DNA of 64,000 nucleotides from Saururus chinensis (taxonomy: Eukaryota; Streptophyta; Magnoliopsida; Piperales; Saururaceae): positions 5,508,968-5,572,967 of the forward strand of contig CP141141.1 in NCBI GenBank assembly GCA_035235625.1, read 5' to 3'. Below are positions 24,401 through 34,981 of this stretch, piece after piece. The translations under genes were made by a program, and so were the position numbers. The notes beneath the pieces are model-generated. The model was given only the letters and a program-made list of their open reading frames with translations, did not search any database and was not told the DNA's origin. The stretch's first letter is position 1; each line of letters opens with the position of its first letter.

Positions 24401-27400
24401 CATTAGATTTTAACCAAGAAAACCAAGCTTTTCTTCCTCTCTCCTACTCTTAGCCAGATGAGGTGCTCCGAATGGTGAGCAGAATAGTCATGATACCCTT
24501 GAAACTGATGCCTTCCACCATACAAGTGACAATTTTATTCACAGAAGAGCTTCTCCATGAATGACGATTGCATCGCCCTCCGGAAAAACCCGGGGCTAGG
24601 TGAGCTTGTGCGTCAAAGCAAATCATCAATACGTTCACCAAAAAAAATTCACAATGTAACACAAAGAAAAATTCAAACTTGACTTCCCCTGGTGAACAGA
24701 TCAAGTAGGCAACAAAAGAACCTGATGGCATTCGTTTCTGGTACAAGTAGAATTTGTGATGGGGAGGCGAGGAGAGAGGGAGAGATGAGATGGAGAGGGG
24801 AAGTGGAGACGGGGAAAAGAGAAATAGACGATAGAGGGTGGACAGATCAGACTAGAGAAGGAAAGGGATGGGGGAGGGAGGAGTCGGGAGGGTGTGAGGC
24901 TATAAGGAAGGGGAAGGCGAACATAGAAGGAGAGAAGGAAAAAAAACCATTGGCAGCTAGAGCAGCTTGTTACGGAGGTGCCCGAGAAGCGACCATCCGT
25001 GAGGCACTCACAAGGCCAAATAGCTAAGCAAATCAGCCTTCTTCATCAACATTATGGCTTTGTGCTATTTGATCGAGTACTTAGCCCATAAACCCAAGTA
25101 ATGAACCCATCCCAAGGCAGATATGTTAGGACATTCCCCAAGCGAGCTAGTTAGAGGGGGACACAGCCTTGCAATGCACTAGGCAACTCGGACATCAGAA
25201 CATTATATCTTAGCTAAGCGCATGCAAAAGTCATTTTTTCCAGCAAGGCCATACGATAGACCTGTGGGCCAGAGATCCCCATCCCCTAGCGAACAGGGCT
25301 CTTGGCATAATGGCTAACAACCCAACAAGCCTTCCTTGCCTTCCGTGGCAACCGGTTTGAAGGATAGGCATCATATTAACAACTCATACAATTCAACTCA
25401 CCAAGCCTCCCCCATATAGCATAAGAGATTTCTTGCATTTTGCTAGAGTGGCGGCAGTCAAAGTGGCTATATGGGCATGGTCCCTCTAATGTTTACCAAA
25501 TGACCCTAAAACACTATGTAAGACTCTCCAACGCTATCTAAGGGGAGGAGACATCTTAAAACTCCAAATAACAAGCTAGCTGACTAAGTGTCCTAACATG
25601 GCCAACTATGTGTGCGCATTGTTGCATGCATTATGCGCAACATTGTTCACTATTCTGGGCCTTCCCCACAACGCATGTAGACCAGGTGTGCAACATTGTA
25701 GACAATCTTTGCAACGTATGCATACTAAGTATACAAACACCCACACGTGTTCATGCTCCACCACATGTCATGGATAGAATGCTCCGCTGCCCTGTGCCAC
25801 ACTCCCCCACTTGTTTTGTCAATGCCCTCATCGATGTTACACCTTCAGAGGGTCTTTCTGCTATCTCCAACCATAGCATTGCGACCTAGAAGCAAAACTA
25901 GCAAAGTATCACAGGTGTGGCCTTGCCAACCAAGTATGGCATAAAAGGCCATGTTTAGCAACCCAGGGGTGGGAACACCTTATTCTTGCTCACCCTAATC
26001 AAACACACTTTCGATGCACCATATGTATGCTGACCAAAAGAACTATGTTGTATTTTGTTGCAATAGCTCCTAATAAAAGGCGTGGTTGTTCGTCACCATC
26101 ATGTGCCAACTTTTTCATCTCTTTTTCTTTTGTTTTCTTGTCCAGACTTTGGATGCACATTTGCTTGTTGAATGGGGTATTTTACTCATCTCTACTTCCA
26201 TTTTCATAACTTGGACTCAATAGGTGCCACTGTGCTCATGCCCAACATTCCTTTGTTCATCAGCCCAGGAAGTTCCGTTCCTAGAGCCTACTACTTCCAA
26301 CACACCTTTTCTCTCTGCGCCGAGTTTAGCCTGAAACCATCTGGCAATGAGTCTCATTCCTCATTAGCAAGAAGAAACTTACCGCCCTTGATTGTACACT
26401 TTGTTTCCCAATAGGCTGCGTGTCTAGTCACAACACGACCACCCCACTTAAGGCTCAATTTTAGCCCAACCTCGCATTGAGGAGTCTCATATTTTGCTTG
26501 TAAAGATAACTGGCTACATACCCATCAACTTAGTTTTGATATACTATTCCACCCACAACATCATTGGGTAGAAAAGTATCAAGATTCACAAGGCTTCCTG
26601 CAGCCGATACGTCCCATACCACACCATTAGCAAGATCTTTCCACCATTTGCACCATTTTTGAGTCCCAACATGACTCTACACTATTTCAATAACATTGCT
26701 ACATCAACATCCAGGAAACAAGAACATTACTCTCGACCCTTGTAAAAAATGCACTCATGACAGGATATGCCATCACTCAGTCTAAGACAAAGAAGGAACC
26801 TGATCAACCTACATATATTGACATCCGTTTTAGCCCACATTTCCATCATCTTGTATTTCACATGTTTGTTCATTCGCCTCACACTACCGAGGTCAAAAAA
26901 CGTCACATTCAACACTTTCCAACTTTTTGTCCAAATGTTTATCTTGGTCGCCCAGTAAGATAGAAACTTTGCTCTGATACCACTTATCATGGAGGCGCCT
27001 GAGAAGCAACCACCCGTACAACACAAGGCCAAATAGCAAAGCAAATCAGCCTTCTTCGGTAAGGTCATGACCTCATACCATTCGATTGAGCATCTCGCCT
27101 GTGAACCCAAGCAATGAGCCCATCCCAATGCAGATTTAAGGACGTGTTGGGACATTCCTCAAGCGAGCTAGCCAAAGGGGGATGCAACCTTGCGATGCAC
27201 ATATTCAACTTAGGCAACTCAGACATTGGAACATTTCATCTTAGCCAAGTACCTACAAATGTCATTCTTTCCAATAAGGCTAGACGGCTGACCCATGGAT
27301 TGGAGAGCCCCATCCCCTACAAACTGGGCTCTTGGCATGACGACTAGTAACCCAACAAGCCTTCCTTGCCTTCAATGGAAACTGGTTACATGGCTAGGCA

Positions 27401-30400
27401 TCATACCAACAACACATACATTTCGGCTCACCAAGTCCCCCTATATAGCATAAGAGATTTCTTGCATTTTGCTGAAGTGGCAGCCAAAGTTGTTATCTAG
27501 GCATGGTCCTTCCAAAGTTTTCCAAATGGCCGACTCTCTAACATTATATAGAGGGAGGGGGTATCTTAAAACTCCAAACAATAAGCTAGTTGACCAAGTG
27601 TCCCAATATACCTACATACTTGACCGCACATTCTTTCCATCTTTGCGCATTGTTGCGTGCCTTCACGAACACATGTGGAGCACACACTTACCCCGAATAG
27701 ATCTTCATGCTTCAGTTACCATATCATAAGTGAAAGAGAATTTAGGTGGAAGATGGTGGAGGAAGAGGATAAAGTAAGAAATGAACTTTATTAACAAAAG
27801 AAATTTTTTACAAGAGATGGAAAACATTACAAAAGAGAAAGAAAAGATTTACAAAAGAAAGAAATAGAGAGCTTAAGGAAGAGCTTGCCGGAGAAAGGCT
27901 TGTTCTTCCATTTACAAAGTGGTATCCTTATATAGAGAATTTGGGTAATGTACAAACACAAGAAATAAAGAAAGAAAAGTAATGTACAAACAAAAGAAGT
28001 AATAAAGAAAGAAAAAGAGGGATATGAATATCTATCCAAAAGAATAATCTTTTAAGAGTTGTTGGTAATAATACATAAAGATAGATGACTTTATGTATTT
28101 TAAGATGGTCTTCAATAGTGCTCCATGTGAATAATGCATAAAGTTGGATTACTTTATGCCTTGAGTCTCTGTCTTCAATATTGCTCCATGTGAATGATGC
28201 ATAAAGTTAGATTACTTTTTGTCTTGAGTCTTTTAATATTCTTCATGCGTAGATTACTTTACGTCTTCTCATATTGAGAGATTCTTCAAGTATATTACTT
28301 ATAAATGTGACATCAATTGTTGTCATCTTTCATCAATGTTTTGATTCATCTTCATAAAGATGGATTAATTCTCCAATATATTCATCCATGTCTTCAGTGT
28401 TTTGAGCAAAATCCTCTATTTCTGTGTCATCCGTAATATTTTCTTCCTCATATGAGAATGTAGCCAATAGTTGTTGTAACATAATGTCCCTTGTTTTCTT
28501 TTTTAATTCTTTGGCTGAAAAGCCTGGATATTTAGTCTTCAACTTCTTTAAAATATCCATTGGATTCAATTTATGATAAAAAATGGTCTCTTCTTGGGAT
28601 TTTATTCCTCTTTTTAATTTTTCAATAGAAAACTTAATTTCTTCTAATTTTTTATCTTAGTTTGACATATTATACTACCATCTATAATAGAATCTTCTGG
28701 CTAAGCATGACAAGTTCAAGTCATCTCTGTCACATTCATATATCTATGCCCATATCCAAGGGAGATTGAAAGTTATGTTGAAAGATAACATCATTTGTCT
28801 AGAAAAATTTTGTGGAATTTTATTTACTTGCTGATAAACAAAATATTGTGTCCTGTATAATTCAAGAAAATAATATTCATTTGGGCCAAAATTTGCCCAC
28901 CAATGATAGAACTAATTTGGTAAGTCTGATAAGACTATATTGTTGGCCATAGATAGAAACAAAGTATGTTTTTTGACTGAGTTTTGATAAAATAAAATAA
29001 AATTTTCCATGCATCAATGTAATCCAAGTAATTAAATTCAGTATGCCCCGTGGATTGAAGGCTTTTGCATTTGTTAGAGTCTAAGTCTGAAATTTTCAGA
29101 ACATTTTGAATATAAACTTTGCTATAAGCAATTGGAGATTTAGGATTATCCTTTATTCTCCATGTATGAGTAATTTTGACTGGATAAGTCTTAATAAGTA
29201 TGGATTCATAAATCCATCTAGCTTTTTTACTCATCTGATTGGGAAATTATGAGCACTATCAATATATTTTTGTGCTATATGATTGGGACCATTGATCCAT
29301 TTAATATCCTCTTTATTAAGGGTCATAATTGTAATACAAGGCTAATATCCATAGAAGGGGTAGAGGTAGAGGGAGAGGCCAATTTGTGTCTCATATCCCT
29401 ACAACTCACAAATTTGTGAATAATATTGAAGCTGAAATCTCCAAATCAGGAAGAGAATTAAATTCTCCCCTTATATGTTCTATTCTGGCTTTAGAATAGA
29501 ACAAGCTTGGCTTAACCCCAAGGCTAATGCCATAGAAGGGGTAGAGGGAGAGGGAGAGGCCAATCTGTGTCTCATATCCCTATGGCTCACAAATTTGTGA
29601 ACAATACTGAAGTTGAAATCTCTAAATCAGTTAAGAAGGTTCTTATATTAGAACCCGTGAATCCCTTCTTAAAGAAGTTCAATTTTATTTCAATTATGAC
29701 CTTCAATAAAGAGAAAATTAAATGGATCAATAGTCCCAATCATATAGCACAAAAATATATTGATAGTGCTCATAATTTCCCAATTAGAGGAGGAAAAGCT
29801 AGATGGATTTATGAATCCATACTTATTGAGACTTATTCAGTCACAATTACTCATACATGGAGAATAAATGATAATCCTAAATCTCCAATTGCTTATAGCA
29901 AAGTTTATATTCAAAATGTTCTGAAAATTTCAAACTAGGGCTTAGACCCTAACAAATACAGAAACCTCCAATTTGCAGGGCATACTGAATTTAATTATTG
30001 AGATTATATTGATGCATAGAAGAATTCATTTTTCTATCAAAACCCAGTCAAAAAACATACTTCGTTTCTATCTATGGCCAACAATATAGTCTTATCAGAC
30101 TTGTCAAATTGGTTCATCATTGATGGGCAAATTTTGGCCCAAATGAATATTATTTTCCTGAATTATACAGGACACAATATTTTGCTTATCAGCAAGTAAA
30201 TAAAATTTCGAAGAAATTTTATGGAAAAATGATGTTATCTTTCATCATAACTTTCAATCTCCCATGGATTTGGGCATGAACATGAATGTGGCAGATATGA
30301 CTTGAACTTGTCAACTTGAACTTGTCATGCTTAGCCAGAAGATTCTATTATAGATGGTAGCATAATATGCCAAACTAAGATAAAAAATTAAAAGAAACTA

Positions 30401-32435
30401 AGTCTTCTATTGAAAAATAAAAAGGGGGAATAAAGTCCCAAGAAAAGACCATTTCTGATAAAAAATTGAATCCAATGGATATTTTAAAGAAGTTGAAGAC
30501 TAAATATCCAGGCTTTTCAGCCAAAGATTTAAAAAAGAAAGCAAGGGACATTATGTAACAACAACTATTGACTACATTCTCATATGAGGAAGAAAATACT
30601 ACGGATGACACAAAAATAGAGGATTTTGGTCAAAACAATGAAGACATGGATGAATACATTGGAGAATTAATCCATCTTTATGAAGATTGACACAAAACAT
30701 TAATAAAAGATGACAACAATTGGTGTCACATTTATAAAGTAATATACTTGAAGAATCTCTCAAGATGAGAAGACCCTAAAGTAATCTGCGCATGAAGAAA
30801 TATTAAAAGACTCAAGACATAAAATAATCCAACTTTATTTATCATTCACATGGAGCAATATTGAAGACAAAGGCTCAAGGCAAAAAGTAATCCAACTTTA
30901 TGCATTATTCACATGGAGCACTATTGAAGACCATCTTAAAATACATAAAGTAATCTATTTTTATGTATTATTACCAACAACTCTTAAAAGATGATTCTTT
31001 TGGATAGATATTTCTATCTCTCTTTTTCTTTCTTTATTATTTATTTTGTTTGTACATTACTTTTATTTCTTTATTTCTTTTGTTTGTACATTACCCAAAG
31101 TCTTTATATAAGAAGACCACTTTGTAATTGAAAGAACAAGCCTTTCTCTTGCAAGCTCTTCCTTAAGCTCTCTCTCTCTCTCTTTCTTTTGTAAATCTTT
31201 TCTTTCTCTTTTGTAATTTTTTTCATCTCTTGTAAAAATTTTCTTTTGTTAACAAAGTTCATTTCTTACTTTATCCTCTTCCTCCACCATCTTCCACCTC
31301 AATTCTCTTTCACTTACGATATGGTAGTTGAGGCATGAAGATCTATTTGGGGTAAGTTTGTGCTCCGCAAATGTTCGTGAAGGCGCGGTTAGGTATGTAG
31401 GGGAACCTGATTGCATGTCTCAATATGGCCTACTATGTGTGAGCATTGTTGTGTGCATTATGAACAATGTTGCACACACATGTTGCACAACATTGTCTAC
31501 AACACATGTATACTGGGTGTGCAATGTTGCGGGCAGTCCATGCAATGCATGCACACTAAGCATACAACTCACCACTCGTGTGCGCCCCCTAGCACATGTC
31601 ACAGAGAGGAGAGGAGAGAGATGATTAAAATTGTTATTATAAATTATTTTTAATAATTTTAAAAAATAAAAAAAATATATTAGTGATGCATATACGTATG
31701 CATGTATGTGTCGCTAATATCATAGTGTATTAGCGACACTTGTGCATATGCATCGTTACTACTCTAAGTTAGTAGTGAAGCATACATATATGCATCACTA
31801 ATACATTTTTTTAAATTTTTTAAAAGAGATAGAGAGAGAGGGTGAAGGGAAAGGAGGGAGAGAGGGGATAGAGAGAGGAAGAGAGAGAGGAAGGAGAGGA
31901 GAGAGAGAGGAAGAGAGATAGAGAGAATGGAAGGAGAGGAGAGAGAGGGAGAGAGACAGGAGAGGGGAGAGAGACAGAGAGAGAGAGAGAGAGAGGAGAG
32001 GAGGGAGAGAGGAAGAGAGAGAGGAGAGGAGAGGATAGAGGAAGATAGAGAGGAGAGGAGAGGAGAGGAGAGAGGAGAGGGAGAGGGAGAGAGAGAGAGA
32101 GGAGAGGAGCAGAGAGAGAGGAAGAGAGAGAGGGAGATAGAGAGAATAGAGAGGATATTTTTTAATTATAAATTAATTTAAAAAAATTTAAAATAATAAA
32201 AATTTCGATATTGGCAACACATATGCCTATGCGTTATTACTACCATAGGGTAGTAGCGACACATAGGCATATGTGTTGCCACTACCATGACGTAGTGACG
32301 CATGCTACATAGTGTTTTTTATTTTTTTAAAAATTAATTGAAAAGAGATAGTGGGGAGAGAGAGAAGGGAGACAGAGAGAGAGAAAGAGGGTAGACAGAG
32401 AGGGTGCATAGAGAGTTAGGGAAGAGAGAGTGAGG

Positions 32436-32488
<53 letters not shown>

Positions 32489-34981
32489 GAGAGGGAAGGG
32501 GAGAAAGAAGAGAGTGAGGGGGGAAGAGAGAGAGAGAGGAAGAGATAGAGAAAAAGAATTAAAATTATAAATTATTTTTAAAAAATTAAAAAATATTAGC
32601 AACACATATAATCTTTGTTAATAAGTAATAGCGATGCTCGGTACAAGCGTTGCTAATAATCATTGTTTTGTAAAAAATATAAAGGTTATTAGCGACGCTC
32701 GTATGAAGATAATCACTAATAGCCTATGTGGGCGAACTTTCGCCCGTGTAGGGAAATTTTGTGCGCTGGCAAAATTTTGCCCGCTTATAAAGCTCCCCCT
32801 CCTCCGGCCCCCACCCCCTTCCTGTTTGACCCTCCTTCCGTCCTCCTTCCTCCTGGTCCTCCTCCCCAGCTCTGCCCCCTTCCTTCCCCCCTCCTCTCGT
32901 TTTTTGGGGGACCGGAGGACGGCGCCACCTTCGGCCCCCACCCTCTCCTCCTTCCCGCTCCCCCTCCTTCCATTTTTAGAGGAGGGGGAAAGAGGAGGGC
33001 GGAGCCGCGGAGAGGGGGGACTAGGAGGAGGGGGGGACAGGAGGACCGACACTCTGCCCCTCCTTCCCCAATCAGAGGAGGGGGCAAGGAGGGGGGCGGA
33101 TTCAGGGAGAGGGTGGATGGGAGGACGGTGCCGCCCTGCCATCTTCTGGCCCCCCACTCCTCTCCTCCCTCTGCTCCCCTCTCTCTCTCTCCCCGACTCC
33201 GCCCCGCAGTCCTCCCGCTCCCCCTGCTTCACCTCTCCTCCCCCCTCCTTTAAAAATCAGAGGAGGGAGGTGGAGTCGGGGGGAGGGGGCCGGATTTCGG
33301 AGCCCCGCTGTTGTCTAGCCTTCTCCCTTCCCCAATGGGCCCACCACTGGGCATTTTTTTTTAAAAATATTTTGTCTGTAGCGACGCATATAAAAGCGTC
33401 GCTAAAGCATTTTTTTATTTGTTATATTTTTAATGTATTAGTGAACACAAAATTGTTTAATATATATTTTTTCAAAATGTTTTTTATATTAGCGATGTAT
33501 AGGATAACTTCGCTAATAAGTGATCATTAGCGATGCTAAGAAATATGCGTCACTAATAATTTACTATTAGCGACGTTATTTTATGCGTTGCTACATGAAA
33601 ACTATTAGCGACGCATAAATAAATGTTGCTAATGAGAGATTATTAGCGACACTTTGTGTTAAGCGTCGCTAATAGACAATAGCGTCTGGACTTTTTTCGA
33701 CAGTTATGACAACACTTTTTATGTATTGCTAATAGTCATTAACGACACTTATGGGATTAGCGACGCATTGCGTGACTAATAGTCTTTTTTATGTAGTGAA
33801 AGTTCTTTGATACTATTGTCATTGCTAACCTATGATATAATATATAGTCTATGAGATTTAGACATGTAGTTATTTACCATAAGCGTATTTTGGTTAATAT
33901 AAAATTTGGTGTCTATAATATATAGTCACTATAATCTTGAGCATCCAATAGAGACCATTATATAATACACTTTATTTCACCTTATATAATCTACACACAT
34001 TATATGTGTACATTCTTGCTAGTACATATATAGTCAAATTGATCCGTGATGATTCCTTGGTATGCAGATACCCAGATAAGAATGCGGGTCAGGTTCCAAT
34101 GGCTTATGCCGTCAGAGAAGCTGGAAGCGACTTGTCTCAGGAAGCTGTCATGGAATTCATTGCCAAACAGGTGTGGTGTAAGTTTTTGTTTGAATGGGCT
34201 CTTTATTTAGACTCATCCGGGGTTCTCTAGACACCAAATGCTTACCTAAATGATTAGCATGATATTGCTCTTGACGTGGACAAGATATTCTTTGGACCTG
34301 GTTAATGAAGTAATTTAACGAAAAACATGTATAGGACTATGAATAGCTGTCTTGATGGATCGATCATATTCGGTAGATAGTCTACATAGAACTTTGCCTT
34401 GTAAATGTCTTCAAGATTTGGACAAGCTATCTCAACCCCGTGCGTGGAGGCGCTGCTTCCCACCATCCCAATTCTAGAAAAACACCATTGAAGTCATTGT
34501 AATGAAAAAAATTTCTAACTCATTGAACATGAGCTGACCCTTTTTTTTAGTCATTGAACATGAACTGACACACTTTTTATGGAAAAAGAATATGATTGAG
34601 TTAGATAAGTGGAACTCACGAGTCATGAGCTTTCATCGAGCATTATTGCTTATGGCGGAGCCTTTATGGGAATTATTTCTGAAATTAATGGGAATTCTTT
34701 ATTGAGAAAACACTAACTGGAAAATTACTTGTGCCCTCTATTAGTAGTAATTAGAACTGTTTAAAGACAATAATGAAAAGTAGATTAATTTCCAAGAAGA
34801 TTAAAGGATGTATATATGTTTATTATGTTTTCTTTGTGAAACTAACAGTGACTTGCTAATAAATCAGGTGGCTCCATACAAGAAAATTCGGAGAGTCGCA
34901 TTTGTGGACACTATTCCGAAGACCCCTTCTGGAAAGATATTGAGGAAGGATCTCATTAAACTTGAAACCTCCAAGCTATGA
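21433..34981 (+). CDS. 4-coumarate:CoA ligase-like acyl-CoA synthetase, peroxisomal; five exons
   Basis: Exons: 21433-22675, 22738-22883, 24002-24069, 34068-34170 and 34868-34981. All introns are GT/AG, phases agree, and the sum of 1,674 nt gives 557 residues. The ATG at 21433 leads to the family start [13 protein letters not shown]-superfamily motifs are complete: AMP-binding loop [12 protein letters not shown] (residues 209-220), YGMTEST (about 352), GELWLRG (403-409, box II), WLRTGDLCY in exon 2, and the catalytic-Lys loop [12 protein letters not shown] in exon 5. The protein ends SKL, a type 1 peroxisomal signal. The family forms acyl-CoA thioesters from ATP, CoA and a carboxylate. Peroxisomal members act on fatty or jasmonate-precursor acids (OPC-8), but the substrate cannot be read here. 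Intron 1 is 62 bp; intron 3 is 9,998 bp and full of transposons. Exon 1 is GC-rich, later exons are not. Confidence 0.93.
23030..23910. repeat. Two or three Stowaway-like MITEs in intron 2
   Basis: The clearest unit spans about 23703-23907, from tattcctttcgtcctaaatt to aatatgggacggggggta, which are inverted ends around the ctcccTCCGTCC-type Stowaway terminus with TA flanks. Related ends occur at about 23031 (ctatctatccaaattaata), 23390 (taagacgaatgaagtac) and 23400 (tactttctttatcctacatt). The ends are decayed, so individual borders are uncertain. Confidence 0.45.
24130..24972. other. Start of the large intron, no recognised element
   Basis: Contains a TATA-like site (agtatataaaggaag, about 24236) downstream of tgttggagtcaatggga, which could be an old LTR. 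A G/A-rich stretch lies at about 24760-24950. No paired repeat or coding domain was found. Confidence 0.35.
24973..25801 (-). repeat. 3' LTR (left copy) of the minus-strand LTR element
   Basis: Matches 26990-27608 over its first ~625 bp, for example gccaaatagc...aagcaaatcagccttctt and agcataagagatttcttgca in both. It matches 31411-31601 over the remainder. Confidence 0.75.
25802..25812 (-). other. Polypurine tract of the minus-strand LTR element
   Basis: Minus-strand AAGTGGGGGAG directly precedes the LTR start TGTGGCAC. It has the same AAGTGGGAG core as in the Copia copies of this window. Confidence 0.6.
26971..26982 (-). other. Primer binding site (tRNA-Met type) of the minus-strand LTR element
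   Basis: The plus strand reads gctctgatacca, so the minus strand is TGGTATCAGAGC, seven bases after the LTR end. This is the standard initiator tRNA-Met primer site of plant LTR elements. Confidence 0.8.
26990..27608 (-). repeat. 5' LTR (right copy), proximal part, before the palindromic insertion
   Basis: Starts TGGAGGCGCCTGAG next to the primer site and contains, on the minus strand, a TATA-like ctatataatg (about 27543-27552). It breaks at gtgtcccaatat. The LTR sequence resumes at 31411 with tgtctcaatatggcc, so the break carries a near-copy of the same ~11 bases on both sides. Confidence 0.7.
28333..29234 (-). pseudogene. Pararetrovirus-like open frame fragments, left arm
   Basis: Two open stretches on the minus strand, 29234-28935 and 28569-28333, are separated by stops. 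The first contains [11 protein letters not shown] and [14 protein letters not shown]; the second contains [19 protein letters not shown] and an acidic end. They are the mirror image of the right-arm frame. No enzyme domain is visible. The product of the intact frame is unknown to me beyond its resemblance to a non-replicative caulimovirid open frame. Confidence 0.5.
29567..30690 (+). pseudogene. Pararetrovirus-like open frame remnant, right arm
   Basis: Opens after an RG-rich stretch at about 29535-29565 and is continuous to 29938, with [13 protein letters not shown] and [14 protein letters not shown]. It is then broken by several stops and frameshifts before the final block around 30475-30690, [19 protein letters not shown] with an acidic tail. 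The left arm carries the reverse complement, with different lesions. The role is not assigned. Confidence 0.5.
31105..31112 (+). promoter_or_regulatory. TATA box of the right-arm intergenic promoter
   Basis: TATATAAG in agtctttatataagaag, followed by about 210 bp of CT-rich leader. The left arm has the mirrored site at about 27928-27935 (ccttatatagag). Promoters thus point outward from both arms. Confidence 0.45.
31826..32156 (+). repeat. GA-rich microsatellite
   Basis: Runs of gagagagg and gaggagagg repeats. The arginine/glutamate-rich open frame here is an artefact of composition. Confidence 0.85.
32339..32556 (+). repeat. GA-rich microsatellite, second block
   Basis: Includes an uninterrupted GA dinucleotide run of about 40 bases near 32440-32482. 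Confidence 0.85.

Larger units (their letters stand above)
27609..31410. mobile_element. 3.8-kb inverted-repeat (head-to-head) pararetrovirus-like insertion
   Basis: Two arms of about 1.7 kb, 27611-29335 and 29690-31400, are imperfect reverse complements. Examples are the TATA region at 27928 against 31105 and the MDILKKLK coding block at 28560 (minus) against 30475 (plus). Each arm runs from the centre outward: a coding part, a non-coding region with TATA box and CT-rich leader, then a degenerate tRNA-Met-like primer sequence (about 27700 and 31322). That order matches the last open frame, intergenic promoter and primer site of an endogenous caulimovirid, most like the florendovirus type (inference from layout and remembered protein similarity). 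The centre (29340-29690) holds two direct ~110-bp repeats around a hairpin. All frames are broken. It could instead be an unusual LTR element. Confidence 0.6.
24973..31601 (-). mobile_element. Non-coding LTR retrotransposon (minus strand) in intron 3, right LTR split by a palindrome
   Basis: Direct repeats of about 0.8 kb lie at 24973-25801 and at 26990-27608 plus 31411-31601. The second copy is interrupted by the inverted-repeat insertion and lacks its last ~30 bp. On the minus strand the order is 5' LTR (right), primer site, 1.2-kb internal region, polypurine tract, 3' LTR (left). The LTR runs from TGTGGCACAGGG (25801) to a GGGCACCTCC end (24973). The primer site, read on the minus strand, is TGGTATCAGAGC, complementary to initiator tRNA-Met. 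The internal region has no gag or pol, so this is a non-autonomous element, probably Copia-related by its AAGTGGGGGAG tract. No clear target duplication was found at the outer ends. Confidence 0.7.
31607..33798. mobile_element. CACTA-like element with subterminal gcgacgc repeats, left end not found
   Basis: The right end reads tttttatgtagtg; its reverse complement CACTACATAAAAAA is a CACTA-type terminus. Inward of it, and throughout 33370-33790, the motif ttagcgacgc / gcgtcgctaata occurs many times in both orientations, as in CACTA subterminal regions. The left half (31607-32730) is three successive units of GA-rich run, AT-rich spacer and an inverted repeat (for example ggcaacacatatgcc with its complement near 32210-32282). 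A GC-rich, C/T-tract segment at 32786-33345 gives long but meaningless open frames. No transposase was seen, so it is non-autonomous. It ends 269 bp before exon 4 of the acyl-CoA synthetase gene. Confidence 0.55.

Noticed and set aside
31927-32181. Arg/Glu-rich 84-residue frame
   Set aside because: It is the translation of a GA microsatellite.
32634-33530. 298-residue open frame and its antisense counterpart
   Set aside because: Low-complexity C/T and G/A tracts inside the CACTA-like unit open several frames at once; there is no conserved motif.
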